Positions 53,517 to 64,000 of a stretch of 64,000 nt of DNA are shown piece after piece; position 1 is the first letter of the stretch; the number at the start of each line of letters is the position of its first letter. The notes beneath the pieces are model-generated. The model saw nothing but the letters and a program-made list of their open reading frames with translations. It was not told the DNA's origin and ran no database searches. The position numbers and the translations under genes are program-made. The DNA is taken from the NCBI GenBank assembly GCA_013365325.1, contig JABVXV010000030.1, forward strand, positions 124,001 through 188,000, read 5' to 3'. Source of the stretch: Dipetalonema caudispina (taxonomy: Eukaryota; Nematoda; Chromadorea; Rhabditida; Onchocercidae).

Positions 53517-56500
53517 TTAACTGCGGATTTCGGCATCACAAAAATATTTGCCCGAGAAAACGTTCCGTCGTACCATAGATAAATGATACAAATCGTCGCT
53601 TGTAATAGTTACATCCGCGCCAGAAATAGTTACATCTGATGTCTACAAATGAAGGTATGTATGAATATTGAATCATCAAGGGTGCCAATTACTACAGCTT
53701 TTCTCCAAAATCAACAGATAGAAACAACTAGAGAGGATGAGAAGCTATGTTTTAATACGTAATAAATGATAATTCGATGTTGGTATCACCAATATCACAG
53801 AGAAGTAAGAAAGGCAAAGGCAGCCTTTAGCAACGAATAACAGGATAAGTTGAACGAAATACTCCAAGTTTATTGCACGAAACTATGTTATTAACTAGAA
53901 CTATTCACGGATCCTTCACCCATCACTGTTTTAAATTACAGGGGCTTTGAAACAATATTCAAGGGAATCGATCAGGATGAAGAGACGAGGAACCAGTAGG
54001 GGGAATAAATAAGGAAGCAGGAAGTCATGGGGATCTTCAAAAAAAAAAAAAAAAATTTAATACTTACTTGAAATTGAACAAAAGTCTGTGAGGCAGTTGC
54101 GGGACCACCGGAAAGTGAAAGTCTTGCTTTTAATGATCCGCTACATTCACCATCTCGAGAAAGTTCGGCCAGTTTCCAAGATATTGTGTTATTGGACGGT
54201 GACCTAAAACACTCCTTCCATTGTTAACTCTTCCTGGAGATTTTACCACTGAAAGAAACCTAATTTAACAAATCACAGACTCTCTAAACACCAAATTCGT
54301 TACTGTAAGCAGCGGTTCCAATCAGTATTCAGGACTTAAATACTTTTCATTTGTGGTCATTATTATAAACATAGAATCAAAATGCATATTCTACTGTTTT
54401 TTTTTTTTTTTTTTTTTTTGATACTTACCATTCTGCGTTAGGATCCGCAATAACACTGACCACAGAACCCTCTACCTTTGTAGTAAAAACAACATTCACA
54501 AGAGAGCAATCGATACTGCTATCCATGTTTAATTGATAATCAATTCTTAAATCCGTATTCTGTGCCTCCAATTTCCAATAAACTATTAGAGCAAGTGGTG
54601 GGACTGTTGGTTCCTTTACTTCATATGTCAAGACCTGAAGCAGATGAAAAATAAGCACCTCATCTTCAAAAGGGGATTTTGAAGACTTGTTTGTTTTGAG
54701 ACATATTGAGGAAGTCACCTCTGCATTGAAGAACTGGGAATCCGGTTTTTCAACTTTTCGAGCGGACAACCATTCAGCTAACTGGGTTTTCTCAAATGTG
54801 AATGTATATGGTGCAGCGAAAGCATCAATAACTTTTGAAATCAACTAAAAATTTTTTAAATTTAATTTTTTATAAAAATTGTTGTCTCGTCTCATTGTTT
54901 CAAAACTTTGATCGCATTATTTCACTTCCAAAACTTGATTGTTTCAACATAACTACCAATTCTAAATCGATCAACATATTTCATTCTTGCTTATACAAAC
55001 AAGTATGACATGTTAATTTTCTTTTTTTGCTTAGCCAAAAGGAAACAAATTAATGATTAAATTAATGTTAATAAGAGTAATCACAAGAACTATTTTTCAT
55101 AAACATTAAGACTGATATTACTGAACAGCACAAGAGTGGTATTTATTTCGCAGCACACAAAATAATTTCACTAGACGACACTACCTGACTGTTTGGCGAA
55201 ACGGTTTTGATTTTATCGGCATTTTTCAATGTTACGGTAAGTGGTTCAATGTCAGAGGTGAGGTCAGTTAAAGCAGGAACTACAGTCGCTGGGAACGACA
55301 CAAGAACAGAACCAAAAACCCGAACTGTTGTTCTGCAAAATTTATTATATTTTCGGAAAATCGAAAACTGTTTCGTGAAGTACCTCTTTTAAAGTATTGT
55401 TACACATAACTTACTTATTCATTTCCTTCATTTACTAAGAACACTTACTTTGCGGGATCTGTTCCTCTGAACCATGCGTGTATATACTCATTAATTGCCA
55501 TTGCAACGGGGATACGATTCTCGGTTATCGTAGCTGAAGCGCTCAGTAAATTCGATGCTGACATCGTGAAGGGTGTTTCAACAACCGCAGAGTGCTCCAA
55601 GGACAAAGCTGATTCGCTTCGAGAAAATGTCTGTTCAGATCCCATGGAATCCTTTAAATGTCGAGAAATTAAAAAGGAAGATTAAAGCCAGATAATTATT
55701 ATAGCGTTGAAGGCACATAAATCATCGCTGATGTTGATTAGTGTTCAGTGAACAGTTTACGACCTGAATGAAAGCCACAGTTCATTTTATTTTGTTACAA
55801 TATACATTTCTTCCTGTAACCACATCAAGCAACGATGTTGATTAAAAAAGCATATGAAGCACTTAAAGACATTTCCTATAATAGACTGCTACAAATTCGT
55901 ATCTTTACCACTCGAGTAGAATGTTGAACTGATGGATGGTCACATGTTTGCAATGTCAAGCTAAATGCTCCAGGTGTTGGAGTACTACTGTGCGGTCGAG
56001 CTCGAACTATATTTGAACCAGACATTGATAAGGAAAATGGCAACGACGAATTGTAGGAATCTAAAATAAAATGTAATTCACTTAACTTCAGTGTCATAAA
56101 CTTAATTTTTTAGAAAAACTCCTCGAGCTATACTAAAAAATCCTGTAACTAGAGTAAAACAGTAATTGTAACAATAAACAGATTTGAACTAGGATTACCC
56201 AAATGTTTTCCACGAATATGATCATCACCAGTAAGCGCAGCACGGAGTGGTCGAACACCTCCTTCCAGACCTGCATTGGAAGGCGTTGAACGACGAGTGG
56301 ATGACCACGGATCCTAAATGGAGACAAATATAGGTAAGCTTCACAACAAATTATAAGTTGGGAACATGAAGAAAAAAACTTGCGCAATCAAAAGTGCTGC
56401 TTCTGCTAAATGTTGTAGGATGTAATACAATATTTCCGATCGCATCCCGAAGCTCATCAACCGATACAGTAATGTTACTCTTAGATTCACTAAGAGGTTT

Positions 56501-59500
56501 AATGCTTATGTGGCGCAATTTGGCCGCTTGCTGTAGATCTTCATCATCATCTGAAAACATGTAATACAGAAACAGTGAACTTAAGCCATCTATTCTTTAT
56601 TTTTGTATTCAAAATTAAAAGATGGAACAGCAAAATAACCTACCTGAAGATTCAGTGCAGCTGCTCCAACGTGATCGGCCGAAATTATCACCGGCACCTT
56701 CATCATCATTATCTCCCGGTGGTGGCACAGTAGGATGTGGCAGTGGCACAGTTACAGGCACATCAAGTATATTAAGAGAACCATTTGTTGCAACAAACTA
56801 AAGATATTAAAACTATAGTAACGTTGCACTAATGTCCTAAAACATCATCAGTTCAAAATTTAAATAAAAGTAAACTATTCAAAACTAACAGGTTTTTCCT
56901 CACTCTTGCTGCTACTTGCAGTGCTTTTCGAGTCCTCCGTGCTGGAAAAGTTGTTTAGCTTTAAAAGCAAGGCGTAGCAAAAACAAATGCCGCATCATCA
57001 GTACTACTCGATCATATAATACTAATTGTTGCTAGCAGTACCTCCATGCATACCGAACAAGGCCAAACATAAAATTCATGAAAGGGATATTAGTCGTGAC
57101 ACTAAGAGCCGTTACCAATTCAAAAGATGTTCACATGTGATGAAAAGAATCTGAATATCTAGTATGATATTTTCATAAGCAAAACATACGCTGGGCCGTC
57201 TACATTCGGTACGGTGATGTCGGTATTTGATTTCTTATGTTTGCTTCGATATTTCTTTAGAAAACCTAAACAGAAGCACATCAAGTAATCTCAGGAATTC
57301 TAACTCCACAATAAAAAGGTGTAAAACAAAACACGGCGAACCCAAAGACTCTGACTGGCTATGACTAAATTCTTGATGTGGAGGTTCCGATGCTGGCAGA
57401 CTGCTTTGCGATGCATATTTCTTCCTTTTGCCAGGCAACCATAAGGACAATTTCTGCCGTCCTAATGATGCTGAGAACGGCACAGATCCAGGGCCAACAT
57501 TAGCTGCAGTCGACGAACTACTATCGCTTGCTACTGGAGAAGGCTGCAAAAACAATCAACTAATCTAATTTTCCCGCACATGCTACGTTTCACGTGGTTG
57601 TGAGAAAAACCATTCGATTCTGTGTTCAACAGTAAAACAAAAAAATAGACAAGACTTCACATCTATTTTTGCCAAAAAATTGGGAACTATGAACCTGAAC
57701 TTTCGAAGCACTAATTTCATTATTCCAGGTCTCAAAAGTATTGGTATCAAGTGTCATCAAATTGTGTGTGGTAGGTAGATGTCCGTCCGCAGGAGCTGAC
57801 CTATGTATGGCAGTTGATAAATCAGAAGAACATGGCGTCAATACAAGATTTGGTGCATTAATATCTTTGGCAGTATCAATTTCTTCAAAAACGGCAAATT
57901 CTGCAAAAAGAAAAAAATAATTAGCTGAGCTTTTTTAATCAAATAAATCTGCTATTCAAGGAGATGATTAATAACCAATAAAGAAGAACTCAAAAAGTAT
58001 TAAGGTCATTTAAAAAATTCTGTAATTTCCATGATCTTAAATTCATAAACATAAGTACCTGGCCGATCCTTGCCTGTTCCTTTTGTTTCGACAAATTTAA
58101 TCAACATACCGTCAATGTCCAAATTATCAACCGAATCACGATACAAAGCACATACCTTCAAAAAACAACAAAGAAAGGAAAAACCGCTGTTAATAACAGT
58201 GAAGTTAATTCAGAAAGGAGAAGTGTCAAATCATGTCAAAAAAATTCAAACTTGTGATGTAGCAGATGCAGACTCGTCTAGTGCACGCGCAAATACTGCC
58301 ATAAACGCTTTCATTTGCAGCAAAAATGCTTGATCGTGTGCTTGAAATAAACGCGTTGCTTTTAACATTTTCTCTTCAAAATCAGCTCGCACGCGCCCAT
58401 ATTTGTCTACATAACCCTTATATTCATCATGTGATTTGTTTAACTTAATTTCAGCCTGCAAAATACAAAAATTTAAAGCGAGCTTCACAGAAGCTGAAGA
58501 CTAATGATATTATTTTCATCATCTAATGAAGGTAATGACAGTTCTGAATTAGAAGGTAACTGAGGACAGAAGGGCCTACCTAACATCATCATTCAGTATG
58601 CAAATGTCTTCTATTAACAATGATACTAAGAATTTGAGCAAATTTGGTAACCTTCTTGTCGTATTTAAGAGAAATTAAGGCACAAGAGACCATTTAAACT
58701 AACCTTTGAAATGTCTTTAGGTGTAGCATTTTCTTTTTTTAAACGTTCCAGTTCATTTACCCGTTGTGCGTATGTTTCCTTCGACTGAATTAATGTAAAA
58801 GATTGATTAGAAATGGAAGTATGGCAAAATATACTTGTTTAAATACAGTCTCGAATTTGATATTCTAAACATAAGTAACTATGAATATAGAGCATAAAAT
58901 CTCTTAGATGATAAGACCAATTGATAAGTTTAATTTACCTTTTGCAGACATGTAGTAGTGGTCTGCATTAAATTTACTGCATCTACAACATCTTGCTCTT
59001 TCATTTTTTTCCTCGACCGCACCAAATCATCATGGTATTTAAAAACCTGAAACAAATCGAAATATTCGTTACTGGACAAAACAATTGCTGTGGAATTTCA
59101 GATACTTGCATCGCAGAAACTGACAATCCAACGATCTACTTTCAAAGTTTATCATAATTACTAACATCTTTCAACAAATGTTGTAAGGTAATATAAAATG
59201 ATGCTTGTATTTCTGTTAAAAGCTCCATTGTATTCTTCGTTACAAGCCATGCATTTGAAAACATCGAACTTGGTGCAACTAGCCCATTTGTCTGCAATTT
59301 GTTTTCTGAATACTTTGTTTGAAAACTTCGTTTTTTATTAAAAGCCATTTAAAAAAAAGAATAAAAAAAATAATTATTAGATGTTCCCTCGGTTGGCGCA
59401 GCATATATGTGTATACGACGTTATAGCACCACTGATTTTTAAAAACAAAATGAAACACATAAGTAAGAGTTAAAGCATACATATCGGCTTTATTGCAAGA

Positions 59501-60090
59501 AAAAGAGGAGTAATAATACCTTAGCAATACATTTATTCAAAAATTTATTCCATTCCTCTTCATATGTTGCTCTTTCCTTTACAAATTGTGCTAATTCTTG
59601 CACAGATTCTTCTTCATGTTTCAGATTCTCGTATAAAACGTGATATCCATGGTGTTTTTGACCCTGACAAACATTACAGTCAAATAATTTAATCTCATTT
59701 ATGCAAATCTTGTTCTCAAAATGTTTAAGAATTGCAATTCACCCGTTCAATGCATTTAAACCTCTACTTGTTAACACCATTAATGTTACTGCTGGTGTAA
59801 ATGGCTTTTATTCGTAAAATCCATCAGTTTTCTAACTAAAACGAAGTACTTCCTAAAACTCATCTACAGAAATAATTTTAAGTGATTAGTCAAAATCAAA
59901 AAATTAAAGATATTAAAGACTCACCCAGAAGTGTTTTGTATAATCAACTGCTGTTGCAACCATATCTATACCTAATTATTCAACAAAAAGGGATGCAGAG
60001 AGACTGAAACATTCTTTCCGACTTACACAAATACTGATCTTCAACATTTGATGGAAGCTTTGCTCTTTCCGAACTTAAAGTTTTACTCAT
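53517..60090 (-). CDS. fcho-1: FCHO/fcho-1: F-BAR and mu-homology-domain endocytic protein
   Basis: Twenty-one exons join in phase to 1,007 aa: 60090-60027, 59971-59925, 59663-59520, 59291-59166, 59046-58939, 58784-58704, 58455-58252, 58155-58059, 57900-57695, 57543-57342, 57265-57190, 56941-56890, 56797-56644, 56550-56384, 56313-56199, 56060-55909, 55651-55449, 55332-55185, 54844-54429, 54203-54068, 53642-53517. The F-BAR domain (about 20-290) shows YTKHFWGQKHHGYHVLYENL, KERATYEEEWNKFL and coiled helices. A Ser/Pro/Asp-rich linker with FLKKYRSKHKK follows. The C-terminal muniscin mu-homology domain (about 666-1007) has VPPLALIVYWKLEAQNTDLR and ISWKLAELS, ending GKYFCDAEIRS. FCHO proteins start clathrin-coated pits by bending membrane and activating AP-2. 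The start at 60090 is supported by an in-phase splice; the methionine at 59963 (MVATAVDY) is the alternative. Confidence 0.93.
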
Positions 60091-63000
60091 TTATATATCC
60101 GATAAGCATCAAAATAACGCGTTATTTCCATGCAGATAGCTTATATATAAAAATTTACTACTTAATTAGCAAATACTGCAAATAACACATTAAGTCACAA
60201 TACCTTTGTTGAACAATAACCAATTTCACTAAATTCTAACAAGTACATGAATTGAAATGGAAATGTTAAGCATATCGTCTATGATTTCCGACAATCGATC
60301 GTGTTAAAGTGTCAATAGCTACATCAGTAGTGAGAGAAAGAAATAGTGGAAGGTAGTTTACATAAAACAAACATGGATATTAACATTGAAAAAACAGATA
60401 CATTCAACCTGTAGCATTTCTTTTTATGAGAAATAATCCAAACTACAAAAAGTATACCACATTTTTTACCAGAATACCTTCATTTTACAAAGTGGATTAG
60501 TTATAACGATAGTTGTTGCTAAACTCGAAGTAAATAAATAAGCAAAAGCAGGAAGAGTAATAAGTGAGAAAGTTCATTAATCATGAAAGATTATTTAGAG
60601 ATGACCTTTAACATCCGATCTTCATCATTCTGAACCACTTATTTCTCTTTCTTCTCAAGAACTTCACGAATATTTTCCACCTATCAAAGCTCCAAATTAA
60701 TATAACAAGAAGGTCCATTCGATTTCTGAACAGATCGCAACAAAAAAAAAAAAAAAAAAAAAAAGTATTCTGTACAAATTTGCAACTTATAATTCCAAGA
60801 TATTATTATTTGGAATCAAACGATAAGAAATTATATGCCAACTAATCAAATCAGAGGTTTTTCCAGTCACATATCATCAACTTATCTATCAAAGTTACTT
60901 CCGACATGGCTTATTTCTATCTCAAAAACCTTCAAAAAACTGGACATTACCATATGGATAGTTATTGTTGAAAATACAAAATAAATCTGAGTGACAAATT
61001 CTTTTAAAAATTCATAAAATCGGAAAAGAAAGCATAATAGCCAAGAAGAAAATCTGCACATGTATCATTGATCGAGAATGGAATCAGAAAGAATCGGGAA
61101 CAAATGGTGACGTTTTTCCACTATCTTTTTTTCCCTCTTTCTCCATAAAATCAAAATACAACCAAAAATATGTGAAAAATCTCACAATCATCCTCTCTAT
61201 CATTTATATAATTCCTTCTGATAATGATCAATGGGAATATAAATGGAGAATAATTGTTATCAAGCAGTGATGACATCTTTTCATTTCTCACTACCTTAAA
61301 CTTCATCCATTGATTTTTTAAAAAATACGCGGATCACTGAACTCTCAGAAAAGGAAATATTTGTGAGTGACATCTTCTGACTCTCTACCAATAACAGTAA
61401 CTAACAATGTCACTAACTGTCACCGGAAATTGATGAAGACAGCTGGACCAACCGTAAAATGTATGAAACCTGGCTGATTGATGAAAGAAGTGAAGATTTG
61501 ATTGGGAGAGATGTTTCCGGGTCTGGTAACTATCGGGAGTGGCAAGCCACTAAGAGATAGCATGTCAACACTTTGGTGACCTGATCTATATAACCCTGTA
61601 GAAGGAAGTAGTTATAGCTAATCGAAGATAGAAAATACATTGGAACTCATTTTGTGTACTGCAAGAAGAGAGTTCGTCTTACTTCTTAATTCATTCCCAA
61701 TTAAATCTTCATGAATTTGTATCACTTTTAATTTTGAATAATTCCCAGTCACCTGTTAGTTTTCGAAATCTTTGTTAGGTGAAGAGAAAATGGAAGGTCG
61801 GGAGTTCGAGCTTGCTTAAATTTTAAAAGTGATCGATTGGAAGCATTTGTTGTATTTTTCCCACATCTTATAGAAATCAGAAATGCAAAAGCATAACAAA
61901 TTGAATAAATTTTATAATGCGATGAAAAATAGAGTAACTATTGGGAGGAAATTTCTTTTTTTCCAGAAATCGACGAAGAAAAGAATTCTTCTAATGGACT
62001 TCTTGCAAAATATACTTCTTAATGGGATAAGTTCAGCTAGCTAAAATTAGCATCATCTTTCCAAATATTTAAATTTTACACAAATGAGCATGCATCTTGA
62101 GGTTGTCCTTTTCAATCACTAAATTTTCAGTTGAAAAATTTATCATTTCGTCGTCAACAAGTGCTAAACATTCTAATTTCAAATATTCATGGATTCAGGA
62201 CGTTTCGAAGCTGGTCTAATCAAAATATCGTTTATGGATAGTGAGGAATTTTATTTGATTTCAATGATTGAAGTTCACGCAAGTTAAGCATTGATTTTAA
62301 GATATGGAGGTTTGATAATAGCAGGAAAGAGAGAAAAGATGAAGAGATCACTCGAACGTTACAATGAATTCAGTTGCCGTCAACAATATATTTATGAATA
62401 AATGGTTTAAAAATAAATTTAACTGATTGATGATAGCTTCATAAAACATGGGTTGAATGCTTGAAGTACTAATCACTTAAGCTGATTTTACATCAGTAAT
62501 GATAAATTAACTTCACCGCACTTTTCGACAAGTGTGTATTTTATCAGCTTATTAAAATAATAACTGAATTTTATCATCAAGATAATTATTAAGCTTCTAA
62601 GCATACTTTGATTACAGAAGTCTGAATTATTTTTATCAATAAATTCAATAATTTTTTCAACCAAGTTTTCATTTGCTTTTAATTATATTATGAACTTTTT
62701 TTATGGTCAAATATCAATCTAACTGCTTTATTAATTAAATTCTCAGCACTATTAATATGCTTTTTTTGTCGGATGTTTGTGGGAATATTAAAATTGTTAA
62801 TAAAATCAAACTTCTAGAAAACAGGATAGCTTTTATATTGCATAAATGCAAAGATGTTTCCAATCTGATAATGACTTATTGATAAAATACTATAAGAAAC
62901 TTGTCTTCAGTGAATCCTCAATTAAATAGTAAAATTAAATCCATCAAATATTTCCTTATTTAATTGAATTTCTTGTTTATTAAGGAACAAGTTTGATTGC

Positions 63001-63644
63001 TTAATTAATTTACCACTATTGTTATAAATTAGTGTTTACGGAAAAAAAAAGCGTTTGTTTACTTTCATTCATCTGAGCTTCTTATTTACCGTACAAAGTG
63101 CATGATGATATTGTCTAGTCTTTCAAAATTGTACAGTTTTTTACCCTTTTGTTTTTTTGTATCACTGATAGCAGTCGGTAGAAGTAAAAATGAAAGACGG
63201 GAAGATTCCTGTCTATTTGTCAGATGGAAGGAGCAAATTGTTTAATGTGTCATTTTGAGAAAACCTTCTTCATTTCTTCAGCAAAATGTTTTCAAGTGCA
63301 AATATTTGAAATGCAATTGAAAGCAAATAAAAATTTCAACATGGAAGCAAAATCATCTTGAAGTTTGACGAAGAAGTTAAATGCATCAAAAAGATTTATT
63401 AGAACTCGATTAATTTGAAAATTAAAAAAAGAAAAAGTTGAGATATCCAGTCAGTTTTTTCACTATTAACTGGTACAACGCTGCATTCGTAGTGTTTCGA
63501 TTCTCTCTTCTTTTACATTCAAATTATTGAAACAACAATGGACTTCTTGAAAATTCATTCATTCATTAAATGAACAATTTAATGGGAAGACAAAGAATGA
63601 CTATGAAAGATCCCTCAAAGATTGCATTATCGACTTTTTATTGC
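60091..63644. other. Intergenic region, no gene seen
   Basis: About 3.5 kb upstream of fcho-1. It contains an A run near 60739-60762 and no open frame resembling a known protein. Promoter elements for fcho-1 are expected at its left end but none was recognised. Confidence 0.5.
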
Positions 63645-63777
63645 TCAGTGGTGAGATGATAGACCTGTCGGTGGTGACCTCAGTATAAAATCGGTGACTG
63701 TGACAAATCCATTCGTTGTTGTACTTCTCCGAAGTGTTCGTTGCACATCATCTTCTGCAATTGACTGCCTTTCATTT
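63645..63777 (-). CDS. Possible terminal exon of a gene continuing past the right edge
   Basis: A 44-codon minus-strand open segment starts just after a TTAG acceptor and ends at TGA 63645-63647. It is protein-like (RQSIAEDDVQRTLRRS, NGFVTVTDFILRSPP, ending LSSHH). Upstream exons would be tiny or outside the window. The family is not recognised; chance is possible. Confidence 0.3.
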
Positions 63778-64000
63778 CTAACATTTATTAAAGTACAAAC
63801 GATTATTACCTTTTGCATTATTTCCACTCATTTGGTATGTCAAGAAATTAAAATATTTCACATATCTCACTTTTAACTTTCAATTCCATTTCCTTTAAGC
63901 TTAAAAAATAGAACAAAAATTGTCATACCAATATGCGAATTGATATATTCTGAAATTTCTTGTTTAGCATACTTAAGTAACATATTTGTTCTCGAAGCAT

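Overview
The window reads as a nematode chromosome segment: AT-rich, with many small exons joined by short GT-AG introns whose acceptors mostly end in TTTCAG or TTTTAG. A fragment of a bacterial ribosome recycling factor gene with Wolbachia-like sequence lies inside a host intron. That points to a filarial nematode (Onchocercidae), a group known for nuclear Wolbachia insertions. The species cannot be fixed from the window. All gene models were built by hand by joining exons in phase; family assignments come from remembered motifs, not database searches.

Layout, left to right: (1) a four-transmembrane TMEM47/VAB-9-like claudin-family gene on + (2190-6202), with a 3.1-kb intron containing a 100-N gap flanked by a duplicated 121-bp end; (2) a gene-poor 4 kb, then a GT10 alpha-1,3-fucosyltransferase on - (10293-12504); (3) a GPATCH3 orthologue on - (13111-16833); (4) a 3.2-kb stretch with a long foldback repeat and unassigned minus-strand coding-like segments; (5) a 51-exon ROD/KNTC1 kinetochore gene on - (20035-36241) with several reading-frame irregularities; (6) about 0.9 kb of divergent promoter space; (7) a 38-exon pecanex gene on + (37180-52558) that carries the Wolbachia-like pyrH-frr fragment in one intron; (8) a convergent 21-exon FCHO/fcho-1 gene on - (53517-60090); (9) about 3.5 kb with no gene, and a possible terminal exon of a further minus-strand gene at the right edge.

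The genes are not a functional cluster. They cover cell junctions, glycosylation, RNA biology, spindle-checkpoint control, membrane/Notch biology and clathrin endocytosis, as expected for an ordinary nuclear locus. The most notable observations are the bacterial fragment in pecanex, the apparent nonsense and frameshift positions in the ROD gene, candidate ultra-short introns, and the foldback region at 17.9-18.2 kb.
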